From an uncultured Spirochaetaceae bacterium (lineage in GTDB: Bacteria; Spirochaetota; Spirochaetia; Sphaerochaetales; Sphaerochaetaceae): DNA of 64,000 nt. Made by a program: the position numbers and the translations under genes. Location: NCBI GenBank assembly GCA_944390015.1, contig CALXOL010000014.1, positions 1 through 64,000 on the forward strand. Reading direction: 5' to 3'. The notes under the pieces were generated by a model. It was not told where the DNA came from. It saw only the letters and a list, made by a program, of their open reading frames with translations, and made no database searches. Below, in pieces: positions 42,045 to 50,274 of this stretch (its first letter is position 1; every line of letters begins with the position of its first letter).

Positions 42045-43349
42045 CTAAGGACCTAACAGACTTATAGGAGTAACGACTACGCCATCCTCTCTTCTATATG
42101 CATAGGATCCTATTCCCGTAAGTACCATCATAAAGGACGGAGATCCCATCTTATCCTCATCGATTCTTGATGCCAGTTTTAACAAAGAGTTTGCACCTTT
42201 GTCTATGTTTTCCTGGCCTCCTAACTTTATCTCAACAAGGCCATACTTCCCATTAGCAAGATGGACAACGGCATCACACTCAAGATTGGTCTTATCCCGA
42301 TAATGAAAGACTTTACCATCAATAACTTCTGCGTAAACGCGCAAATCACGAATGCACAGGTTTTCAAAGATAAACCCAAATGTTTTTAAATCATTGATCA
42401 AATCACCAGGCCCCAAGCCTAGAGAAGCAGAAGCAATCGAAGGGTCACTGAAATACCTGGTCGGAGATGTCCTTATTGCCGTTTTTAATCGTAAATTGAC
42501 ATTCCATGCAGGCATCTCCTCAATGGCAAAAATATTGGTTAATGTCTTATGGTATGAATATGCTGTTTTTTCAGAAAAAGAGAATGCATTATAGGAAGTC
42601 AAATCTCCAAGCATCCCTGGAATAGACTGCTGTGAACCAATAGTACGAGCATAAGAGCGAAGGAAAATCGACATTCTTTCCCTGTCATATGCCACATCCT
42701 CATCTTCAAACTCGTTGGAACAAATTGCATTAACATACGATCTAGCAACCATCAATGATGCCCTTTCACTCAACTCAGAAGCGATGCATACTTCTGGCCA
42801 ACCACCTCTACAGCATAAAAATGCAAGACGACTTATATCCATGTTTTTCGAGGCCCAATTATCTTCACTCTGATTTGAAAACAGATTTCTGAGACTTACT
42901 GTTCCATTAGAGTCTCCTGATTCGAAAAGTGTGAAAGGACGCATAGTATATCGGGAAATACGTCCTGTTCCCGTATGTCGCTTCTTTTTTTCCTCTTCCT
43001 TCGTTAACGGTGTGGCAGATCCAGTAAGAATGAAATGTCCAAATCCTCCCTTTCTATCTACAATTGTACGTACAGAATCCCACAGTTTAGGTAATCTCTG
43101 CCACTCATCAATGAGTCGAGGCTCTGGACCTTCCAATAATCTAGAGGGAGCTATGCTGGCAAGCGCAAAATATTCATCTTCCTTATCAGGATCACCTAAT
43201 TCTATATAGCTATTTGCAAATTGTTTAGCTGATGTTGTCTTTCCACACCATTTGGGCCCTTCAATTAAGACAGCACCGCTACTTTCCAAATGTAGTTTCA
43301 GAATTTCATCCCCGACTCTAGGGATATACTTTCTTCCTTTTTGATTCAT
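42045..43349 (-). CDS. AAA_14/DUF4143 ATPase
   Basis: About 434 residues from the ATG at 43349; a longer frame uses TTG at 43385. Walker A is LIEGPKWCGKTTSAKQFANS, followed by the family's LIDEWQRLPKLWDSVR (Walker B) and FILTGSATP (sensor). These are the marks of the AAA_14 domain (PF13173), followed by DUF4143 (PF13635) with a nuclease-like core (YRDKTNLECDAVVHLANGKYG, LVEIKLGG). The genes are common, mobile and of unknown role, perhaps toxin or defence related. It stands alone, preceded by the 24-base repeat array. Confidence 0.88.
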   Translation of the reverse strand: MNQKGRKYIPRVGDEILKLHLESSGAVLIEGPKWCGKTTSAKQFANSYIELGDPDKEDEYFALASIAPSRLLEGPEPRLIDEWQRLPKLWDSVRTIVDRKGGFGHFILTGSATPLTKEEEKKKRHTGTGRISRYTMRPFTLFESGDSNGTVSLRNLFSNQSEDNWASKNMDISRLAFLCCRGGWPEVCIASELSERASLMVARSYVNAICSNEFEDEDVAYDRERMSIFLRSYARTIGSQQSIPGMLGDLTSYNAFSFSEKTAYSYHKTLTNIFAIEEMPAWNVNLRLKTAIRTSPTRYFSDPSIASASLGLGPGDLINDLKTFGFIFENLCIRDLRVYAEVIDGKVFHYRDKTNLECDAVVHLANGKYGLVEIKLGGQENIDKGANSLLKLASRIDEDKMGSPSFMMVLTGIGSYAYRREDGVVVTPISLLGP

Positions 43350-43399
43350 ACCTATTAAGTTATTGCATAATAATATTTTTTTCAAGTAAAACTATTGAA

Positions 43400-43543
43400 C
43401 ACTTCCATAGTTGGCTATGTTTTCACTTCCATAGTTGGCTATGTTTTCACTTCCATAGTTGGCTATGTTTTCACTTCCATAGTTGGCTATGTTTCCACTT
43501 CCATAGTTGGCCATGTTTCCACTTCCATAGTTGGACAGTTTTA
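43400..43543. repeat. Six tandem 24-base repeats
   Basis: The unit CACTTCCATAGTTGGCTATG plus TTTT/TTTC occurs six times without spacers (43400, 43424, 43448, 43472, 43496, 43520). The first three copies are identical, the fourth differs by one base, and the last two are diverged. Each intact unit contains a small hairpin CATAG-TTGG-CTATG. On the minus strand the array is open and would encode NYGSENIA repeats. It lies between the sugar operon's terminator and the DUF4143 gene. Copy number is likely variable. Confidence 0.9.
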
Positions 43544-43549
43544 CACTCG

Positions 43550-43578
43550 AAAAAAAGAGGTGGCTTTTAAACCACCTC
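43550..43578 (-). terminator. Rho-independent terminator of the sugar ABC operon
   Basis: GAGGTGG (43557-43563) pairs with CCACCTC (43572-43578); a seven-base A run (T on the minus strand) lies at 43550-43556, eleven bases after the last permease gene. Confidence 0.88.
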
Positions 43579-43588
43579 CGATATATGC

Positions 43589-44425
43589 TCAACCCTTAAG
43601 CCCGCTTGACGCGACCCCTTCAACAAAGTATTTCTGGAGCGCAAGGAATACTGCGATGACAGGTATCATGGTAACCACACTACCCGCCATGATCAGACCG
43701 TATTCAGATGAATACTGCCCGATGAAGCTCCTCAGACCCAGCTGAATCGTCTTCTTCGCATCCCTGGTAAGATAGATGTAAGGACCAAGGAAGTCGTTCC
43801 AAGTGTTTACGAACGTGAAAATCGTAAGCGTGGAGAGAGACGGCTTAGCCAGAGGAAGCATGATCTTCGCATAGATTCCATACTCCGTCATTCCATCGAT
43901 TCTGGCAGCCTCACAGAGTTCGGTCGGAATTCCTTCGTAGAACTGTTTCATCATGAACACTCCGAAAGCACTGAACGCCTGAAGTATTATGATTGCAAGG
44001 TGGGTGTTATTAAGCCCCATGCTGCGAAGCATGATGAACTGAGGAACCATGTATGCCTGCCATGGTACGGCGATGGTTGCGACATAGCCTAAAAAGAGCG
44101 CATTCCTTCCCTTGAACCTTAGCTTTGCAAACGCATAAGCTGCAAAGGATGAGGTAAAGAGCTGTAAAAGCGTTACGATAACCGTAAGCTTAACTGTATT
44201 CAGGATGTATGTAAGAAGTGGAATCTGAGTCCATATCTTACTGTAGTTAGCCCATTCAGGCTCTTCTGGAATCCACTGGATAGGGAATGTGAAGACATCC
44301 CTGTCCTGCTTAAGAGAAGCTGAGATCATCCATAAGAACGGCAGAATCATGATTGCTGCCATTATGATAAGAAACACATATAACAGGACTTTCAGAATCT
44401 TCTGTCCGCTTGATTCAATCATCAT
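43589..44425 (-). CDS. Sugar ABC transporter permease (MalG/UgpE type)
   Basis: A 278-residue inner-membrane protein with six helices. The permease-ATPase contact motif EAARIDGMTEYGIYAKIMLP (EAA loop) is clear, as is the typical start ILPFLWMISASLKQDRDVFT and end NTWNDFLGPYIYL. It pairs with the permease 12 bases upstream and the binding protein. No ATPase gene is in the cluster, which is usual for CUT1 systems sharing an MsmX/UgpC-type ATPase encoded elsewhere. Confidence 0.93.
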   Translation of the reverse strand: MMIESSGQKILKVLLYVFLIIMAAIMILPFLWMISASLKQDRDVFTFPIQWIPEEPEWANYSKIWTQIPLLTYILNTVKLTVIVTLLQLFTSSFAAYAFAKLRFKGRNALFLGYVATIAVPWQAYMVPQFIMLRSMGLNNTHLAIIILQAFSAFGVFMMKQFYEGIPTELCEAARIDGMTEYGIYAKIMLPLAKPSLSTLTIFTFVNTWNDFLGPYIYLTRDAKKTIQLGLRSFIGQYSSEYGLIMAGSVVTMIPVIAVFLALQKYFVEGVASSGLKG

Positions 44426-44437
44426 AGTGCCACCCCC

Positions 44438-45403
44438 TCAATCCTTATCCAGCTTGAACTGGACGATAGTAACAACGAGTACGATTGCAAAGAGGACGAG
44501 AGCTTCCGCAGAAGCGACTCCGAGCCTCCAGTAGCGGAACGCACTGTTGTAGATCTCATATACGAGAACCGTCGTAGCCTCACTGAGAGCACCGGATCCG
44601 GCACCTGCGAGCATGTAGACGATATCGTATACCTTGAAGCACTGGATGGTAAGCATGATGAGAATGAAGAACGTGGTATTCTTAAGCTGTGGAAGCGTAA
44701 CATACCAGAACTTCTGCCATGTGTTTACACCATCAATGGATGCAGCCTCGTAAAGCTCGGTGTTGATTCCCTGCAGTCCTGCAAGATAAATGACCATGTA
44801 ATAACCCATGTACTTCCATACGGAGAAAAGTACGATCGTGAACATTGCCCAGTCATTGTCTGCGATCCAGCGTGGAGGATTCTCGACACCAAGGCGCATT
44901 AAAATCTCATTAATCGGTCCCATGGATGGATTAAAAAGCATGTTCCATACCGCCGTGATAGCTACGAGGGATCCGACATACGGGAAGAATGAAACGGTCC
45001 TGAAGAAGTTCTTACCCTTGATTTTCTGATTCAATACGATAGCAAGGAAGAGTGATACGACGAGCGTAAGAGGCACTGTTCCGATCGTATAGAGGAATGT
45101 GTTCTTCAAAGATGCAAGGAACATCTCATTCTTGAATATATATGCGAAGTTATCAAAACCCGCCCAGGTCATCTCCGTATTTCCATTCCAGTTCAGAAAC
45201 GCAAGTGCGAATGCGAAAACTATAGGAATGAGTGTGAAGATGGCAAAACCTATGAAGTTAGGTGCGATGAAGGAGTAAGCAACAAGGTTGCTCTTGAGCT
45301 CAGCCTTTCGTGCCGCTTCGGATTTTACGATCTTGATACTTCTATCGATTGGAAGCCCGTTTGCTGTGAAAGCAGGAGCTTCACTAGCCTTCTTTTTCAA
45401 CAT
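44438..45403 (-). CDS. Sugar ABC transporter permease (MalF/UgpA type)
   Basis: A 321-residue permease with an N-terminal cytoplasmic extension, then six helices. The EAA loop is LYEAASIDGVNTWQKFWYVT, and SFIAPNFIGFAIFTLIPIVF marks the first helix. It is the second gene of the operon, separated from the binding protein gene by a hairpin. It takes up an oligosaccharide, probably one released from a uronate-containing polymer given the heparinase-like enzyme nearby; this is inference. Confidence 0.93.
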   Translation of the reverse strand: MLKKKASEAPAFTANGLPIDRSIKIVKSEAARKAELKSNLVAYSFIAPNFIGFAIFTLIPIVFAFALAFLNWNGNTEMTWAGFDNFAYIFKNEMFLASLKNTFLYTIGTVPLTLVVSLFLAIVLNQKIKGKNFFRTVSFFPYVGSLVAITAVWNMLFNPSMGPINEILMRLGVENPPRWIADNDWAMFTIVLFSVWKYMGYYMVIYLAGLQGINTELYEAASIDGVNTWQKFWYVTLPQLKNTTFFILIMLTIQCFKVYDIVYMLAGAGSGALSEATTVLVYEIYNSAFRYWRLGVASAEALVLFAIVLVVTIVQFKLDKD

Positions 45404-45423
45404 AGCAAACCCTATAAAACAGA

Positions 45424-45453
45424 TTCAGCCGCACTTCGATTAAGGCGGCTGAA
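45424..45453 (-). terminator. Hairpin between binding protein and permease genes
   Basis: A nine-pair stem (45424-45432 with 45445-45453) without a long T run. Such hairpins protect the 3' end of binding-protein mRNA or partly stop transcription, giving more binding protein than permease, as in malE-malF. Confidence 0.65.
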
Positions 45454-45470
45454 CCATAAATCAGATTCGA

Positions 45471-46751
45471 TTAGTTAGCGAGTACTTCGTCAACTCTCCT
45501 ACCCATCTCAGCAAGTCCGTCATCAATTGACATGTTGCCAGTCATGATCTGGTCATGGAACTCGTTGAGAACAACCTCAATCTCAGCACTCTTGTCATGC
45601 AGAGGCATCTCAAGATAAAGCTGTGCTACATTGAGAGCTTCCTTTGAATTCTCATCGGTCGGGAATCCAGGTGTGGAAGCGATGATATTGTTGATCTCAT
45701 CGTTTGTAAGAGCTGGGAAGCTTCCTGTTCCTGCGAGAACCTCAGCACCCTCTGCGCCGCATACGAACTTAACGAAATCCCAAGCCTCCTCCTGCTTGTC
45801 CGTTCCTGTAGGAATAGCAAGAGCTGTGATTGTTCCGAGTGTTGTTCCCGGCTCTACGCCCTCAGCATGTGGATACTTAACGATTCCCCAGTTCTCAGCA
45901 TCGCTTGTTCCGTCGTTGTTAGCTGCAATCAGTGTTGCGATGTACCATGAACCCATGTTCATCATAGCTACTGACTCATTGTAGAAAACGCCTGAGTAGT
46001 GGATGTTGCTTGTCTTGAGGGTTGCATAATCCTGTACTACGCCGTCATTCTGCTGATTGATCGCCATCTCATAATATGGCTTGAGGTAGCTGTAGTCGCC
46101 ACCGTCCGTGATCTGGTGCTTGCCATCGAGGATACCGAAGAGCTGGATAGCACTTCTCCATGTGTGGTAATGAGCTCCATATACCTTTGAAGCGCCACTT
46201 CCACTTGTAAGAGCGCGTGCAAGAGCATCATACTCCTCGAATGTCATGTCGTTTGTAGGATAGTCAACACCAGCTGCGTCAAAGAGATCCTTGTTGTAGA
46301 ATACTACCCAGAAATCACTTCTGAAAGGAAGCTCATAGAAGCCACCGTCAACAGTTACCTGCTCAACGATTCCACCATAAGCCGATGTGTCGATTCCATC
46401 ACGCTCTGCAAGAGGTGCGAGATTGGCAAGAAGTCCTGCCTTTACGAGGTTGTTGTAACCAGGAATATCCTTAACAGCTACTACATCGAACTCTGATCCG
46501 CCACCAGAGAGCTGGATCTGAAGAGCTGTCTGATAATCAGCTGATCCAAGGTCGATTACCTCGACGTTAACGCCAGGGTGTGATGCCTCATATGCATTGA
46601 TAAGAGCATCATAATATGGTGTTGTTGCGTAATCCCATACTGCCCATGTAAGCGTTGTTGTTCCATCATCTGCTCCATCTGAGTTTCCACCAGCAAAAAC
46701 ACCTGTCATTGCGATAAGTGCAACCAGAAGAGCTACTAATACTTTTTTCAT
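45471..46751 (-). CDS. Sugar ABC transporter substrate-binding protein
   Basis: A 426-residue extracytoplasmic solute-binding protein of family 1. The signal peptide MKKVLVALLVALIAMTGVFA is followed by GGNSDG, with no lipobox Cys, so it is periplasmic rather than a lipoprotein. The domain runs from TLTWAVWDYATTPYYDALIN through FDVVAVKDIPGYNNLVKAGL to AWDFVKFVCGAEG. It is the first gene of the transporter operon, divergent from the YesM/YesN pair that probably senses the same sugar. Confidence 0.93.
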   Translation of the reverse strand: MKKVLVALLVALIAMTGVFAGGNSDGADDGTTTLTWAVWDYATTPYYDALINAYEASHPGVNVEVIDLGSADYQTALQIQLSGGGSEFDVVAVKDIPGYNNLVKAGLLANLAPLAERDGIDTSAYGGIVEQVTVDGGFYELPFRSDFWVVFYNKDLFDAAGVDYPTNDMTFEEYDALARALTSGSGASKVYGAHYHTWRSAIQLFGILDGKHQITDGGDYSYLKPYYEMAINQQNDGVVQDYATLKTSNIHYSGVFYNESVAMMNMGSWYIATLIAANNDGTSDAENWGIVKYPHAEGVEPGTTLGTITALAIPTGTDKQEEAWDFVKFVCGAEGAEVLAGTGSFPALTNDEINNIIASTPGFPTDENSKEALNVAQLYLEMPLHDKSAEIEVVLNEFHDQIMTGNMSIDDGLAEMGRRVDEVLAN

Positions 46752-46943
46752 ATCTACCTCCTTCCGTGTTAGACAAATTGGTATATGTTAACCCTATCCC
46801 CGTTTTTTCAACTCCGACATGCAAAAAAAGTGGAAGAACATCGATTTTTTTCCAAATCAATGATGCTATCATGTAAAATTTTATTGCAACATGTAATATT
46901 TTCAGCATTGTATTCCACTTCAAACTACGAGATAATTCCTAAT
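46752..46943. promoter_or_regulatory. Divergent control region with direct repeats
   Basis: This 192-base AT-rich region lies between the binding protein and the sensor kinase. CATGTAAAATTTT (46870-46882) and CATGTAATATTTT (46890-46902) are direct repeats exactly 20 bases apart, the spacing of tandem AraC-type sites on one DNA face. They are candidate sites for the YesN-type regulator encoded downstream. AGGAGG stands before the binding-protein ATG. Confidence 0.5.
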
Positions 46944-48680
46944 ATGAAGGTGTTCCATTCCGTAAGAGCAAGAATCATACTCATCAGTACGTTGCTGCTT
47001 GTTTTCTTCCTAATCGTGTACACAGTGACCGTATGGACGATAGCCAACAGCTATGCACTGGTAAATACCAGCCAGAACAACTCCTTCTCCCTATCGCTTT
47101 TAACAAATGAGATATCGAACAATCTTGATGATGTCAGAGCACTTGCCACCAGGGTATCGATAGACAATGAGCTGAAGTATTACCTTGGTTATTCGAGTGC
47201 GAATCTTACCTCGTACTATGACAGCTTTGAGAACATGATACAGTCCAATCCCGCTTATAGCGTGATAGACAGATTCATCGTAGCCGACAGCAGTTATTCG
47301 CATTTCCTACAGACTGGAGGTACGACACTCTCCTACGGACAGCCTTTGAGAAGTGATTATTTTTTACAGGAGATAGCCCACATCGAGGAGGAATCGAGTT
47401 ATAGCGGCATATTCTTTTCTGATCTGGCATACCGAAGCTACCAGGTAATCGGGTACATGATGCCAATCATAGACTTCAACAATGGCCTGACGATCGGCTA
47501 TGTGTATGCCTCTGTGAACATCGATGCCCTTTTAAAGAACCTATATTCATACCAGGAATTAAACAATGCGGATCTTTTCATCCGTTTCTCAGGGACAAAC
47601 TATGAAATAAAAGATGGAGCCCTTTATGCCACATCTTCACAGCCGAAACTTGAGATTGAGCCCATACTGAGAAATGAGACGAGCAAGGTCTTCAAAAGCA
47701 ATACCGGCAGATATATCCTCTCAATAGAGAATGAGAAGAACAACTTCGCGGTCACACTCGTCTTCGATTCCCCAAGCCTTATAGGATCTTCAAGCACAGC
47801 CCCTCTTTTATTTCTTGCCATACTGATTGGATCGGCAATCATACTCATAACCGTAATCCTCTCCATCTATCTCGACAAAGCCATATATATTCCGGTAAAG
47901 AAGCTTTCAAAAAGAATTGAGAAGATACAGGAGAGTGATTTCTCCCTGGATGACACGATAAACACGAATGACGAGTTCGGCATTATCGGGCGGGGAATCA
48001 ATAAGCTATCAAGCGAAGTAACGGATCTGATGGAGCGAAGGCTTGAGGATGAGAGGAAGAAACTCGAGCTCGAATACAGGATGCTCTCAAGCCAGATAAA
48101 CCCGCACTTCCTTTATAACACTTTCAATTCCATAAAATGGATGGCCAAGATCCAGAAAGCAGATGGAATAAGTGAGATGATCACATCGCTATCGCGCATA
48201 ATGAAGAACATCTCAAAACGGGATGCCACTCAGGTAACGCTGAAAGAGGAGCTTAGTTTTCTGGACGACTATTTCATAATCATGAAATACAGGTACGGCA
48301 ATACGATAAGCTATTACAGCCATATAGATGAAAGCTGTGAGGGCATCATGCTTCCACGTTTCTGCCTGCAGCCGCTTGTTGAGAACGCCATATTCCACGG
48401 TATTGAACCGAAGGGCACCGGATCGGTGGCGATTATTGCAGGAGAATTTGCCAGCCATTATACTATAATGGTTGCAGATAATGGAGTTGGTTTTAATACG
48501 GCAAAAACATCTCAGTCGGGGGATGGGATGTTCAAGAACATAGGACTTGAGAATATCAGGCAGCGCCTGAGGCACACATATGGGGTTGATGCCAGTTTTG
48601 AGATATCAAGCACGGAAGGCATAGGCACCGTCTGCTTGATTCGAATAAGGAAAAACAGAGGAGGCGAAAGTGAGGCATAG
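46944..48680 (+). CDS. YesM-type sensor histidine kinase
   Basis: About 578 residues from the ATG at 46944, which gives the first helix VRARIILISTLLLVFFLIVY at the right place; the frame is open upstream but that part looks non-coding. An extracytoplasmic sensor (about 45-280), a second membrane helix, HAMP, and a His_kinase domain follow. The phospho-accepting His is in SQINPHFLYNTFNSIKWMA, and the ATP-binding lid is seen in LQPLVENAIFHGIEPKG and GVGF. It should signal to the response regulator encoded next, whose gene overlaps by eleven bases. Confidence 0.92.
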   Translation: MKVFHSVRARIILISTLLLVFFLIVYTVTVWTIANSYALVNTSQNNSFSLSLLTNEISNNLDDVRALATRVSIDNELKYYLGYSSANLTSYYDSFENMIQSNPAYSVIDRFIVADSSYSHFLQTGGTTLSYGQPLRSDYFLQEIAHIEEESSYSGIFFSDLAYRSYQVIGYMMPIIDFNNGLTIGYVYASVNIDALLKNLYSYQELNNADLFIRFSGTNYEIKDGALYATSSQPKLEIEPILRNETSKVFKSNTGRYILSIENEKNNFAVTLVFDSPSLIGSSSTAPLLFLAILIGSAIILITVILSIYLDKAIYIPVKKLSKRIEKIQESDFSLDDTINTNDEFGIIGRGINKLSSEVTDLMERRLEDERKKLELEYRMLSSQINPHFLYNTFNSIKWMAKIQKADGISEMITSLSRIMKNISKRDATQVTLKEELSFLDDYFIIMKYRYGNTISYYSHIDESCEGIMLPRFCLQPLVENAIFHGIEPKGTGSVAIIAGEFASHYTIMVADNGVGFNTAKTSQSGDGMFKNIGLENIRQRLRHTYGVDASFEISSTEGIGTVCLIRIRKNRGGESEA

Positions 48681-50274
48681 GGTAATAATCGCAGATGATG
48701 AGCCTCTGGTTCTTATCGGCTTGGAGGATCTGATCGACTGGGGAAGCGAGGGCTTTGAAATCATAAGCAAGGCGAGAAACGGTAAAGAGCTGAGCGAGCA
48801 GATAGCAAAAAGCCAGCCGGATCTGGTCATCACCGATATTAAAATGCCGATTAAGAGCGGAATCGAGGTCATGGAGGATGAGCGGAAGAAAGGCTCTCCC
48901 CTTCCCCTTTTCATATTACTGACAAGTTTTGAGGAATTTGAACTCATCAAGAAAGCGATGTCTCTTGAGGCCGTTGACTATATAATCAAGCTTGAGCTGG
49001 AGAAAGAGCAGCTGATTAGCGCACTGAGAAAAGCAAAGGCGAAAATCGAGGAGATAAAAGGTAAAAGCGAGAGCCAAAACGAGGTGGATGAGCGCCAGAT
49101 GCTCCAGGAGAGATATCTCATGAGATGCCTGTTCTCGTTGGATGCCCATGAGGCGGAAGCCGAGGATGTGGGCATAAATCTTGATTACCCGTATTTCGTA
49201 GTCTCGTACATCACACTGCCAGAAATCCTTAGAGAAGAGGACAAGAGTAAATCGGTAAGTCTTTTTTACAGTGCGACAAGACTTTTGAAGGAGACTGTGA
49301 ACCGTTATACGGCATGTTATGTGATTCAGCTGGATCTAGGGCATATCGCAGCCATCTTCCCTTTTACGGAGAAGACAAGAAGCGGTTACAGAAGCTACAT
49401 ATTCTCAGCTTTCAAGACCTCAAAGGAGAGTCTTGAAGATTATTTTTCCCTCAATGCGACATTTGCCGTCGGTCCGATTGTGAACCACTTTACTCTCCTT
49501 TCAGATTCTTTCTACAAGGCAAGACTCCTTGCAGCGAGAAAAGAGGAGAGCAACGAGGAGATATTCTTCTTCGACCACAGTCAGAACCAGGAGATGCGGA
49601 TGAAGGGTATAGACCTTGATGGAAAGATGCTCTCAAAAGCTTTCAGCGAAATGAATGCGGATCTCCTTTCTGAAGCGTTTGAAAGGCTTATTTCCTCCAT
49701 AAGGGAAGCAGGAGTAACGAAGGTGCATGCCATAGACGCATCTGGAAGCGTGCTTTACATGGCTATGAACTCGATTAATGACTTTCAGGAGATTCTCGAA
49801 CAGATATTCCCAAGCAGTGAGAACATCTTCTCATACCGTGTCATATACCAGGCAAGAAACATCGATGATGTCATTGCATGGCTTGAGAGACTCAAAAACG
49901 GACTGGAGAAGGTATTCAGGGAGCAAAAACTCGATTACAGGCTAAAGACCGTGCAAAGCGTGCAGGCCTATATAAACAACAACATAACGGGTAATCTGGA
50001 CCTGGGCTCGGTCGCATCAATCTTCGGATACAGCAAGAACTACCTCTCATCGCTTTTTACGAAATATGCGAAGGTAAGCTTCATAGACTATGTGAACAAT
50101 GCGAAGATAGAAAGAGCGAAGATGATGCTCTCAGATCCCAATGCGATGGTATATGAGGTAGCGACCGCACTCGGCTTTGATTCCCCTTTCTATTTCTCAA
50201 AAGTTTTCAAGAAGATAACAGGGACAAGTCCCACCGCATATCAGAATTCAATTAAAGCAGGAAGAAAGCCATGA
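48670..50274 (+). CDS. YesN-type response regulator with AraC DNA-binding domain
   Basis: A 534-residue protein with GTG start, GAGGCGAAA before it. The receiver domain (1-125) has the acidic pair (IADDEP) and phosphorylation Asp (LVITDIKMP). The usual Lys of the last loop is in DYIIKLEL rather than the common DYLLKP. A long middle region follows, then a C-terminal AraC-type pair of helix-turn-helix units (SVASIFGYSKNYLSSLFTKY, EVATALGFDSPFYFSKVFKK). With its kinase it probably switches on the sugar transporter and heparinase genes. Confidence 0.92.
   Translation: MRHRVIIADDEPLVLIGLEDLIDWGSEGFEIISKARNGKELSEQIAKSQPDLVITDIKMPIKSGIEVMEDERKKGSPLPLFILLTSFEEFELIKKAMSLEAVDYIIKLELEKEQLISALRKAKAKIEEIKGKSESQNEVDERQMLQERYLMRCLFSLDAHEAEAEDVGINLDYPYFVVSYITLPEILREEDKSKSVSLFYSATRLLKETVNRYTACYVIQLDLGHIAAIFPFTEKTRSGYRSYIFSAFKTSKESLEDYFSLNATFAVGPIVNHFTLLSDSFYKARLLAARKEESNEEIFFFDHSQNQEMRMKGIDLDGKMLSKAFSEMNADLLSEAFERLISSIREAGVTKVHAIDASGSVLYMAMNSINDFQEILEQIFPSSENIFSYRVIYQARNIDDVIAWLERLKNGLEKVFREQKLDYRLKTVQSVQAYINNNITGNLDLGSVASIFGYSKNYLSSLFTKYAKVSFIDYVNNAKIERAKMMLSDPNAMVYEVATALGFDSPFYFSKVFKKITGTSPTAYQNSIKAGRKP

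Noticed and set aside
43400-43543. CRISPR array
   Set aside because: The 24-base units are directly adjacent with no unique spacers, and there are no cas genes.
43392-43592. A 66-residue repeat protein gene (NYGSENIA repeats) on the minus strand
   Set aside because: The frame starts inside the terminator hairpin of the sugar operon and has no ribosome binding site; I list only the DNA repeat.
46785-46943. Longer N-terminus for the YesM-type kinase
   Set aside because: The added 53 residues cover the divergent promoter region and would precede the first membrane helix without homology.
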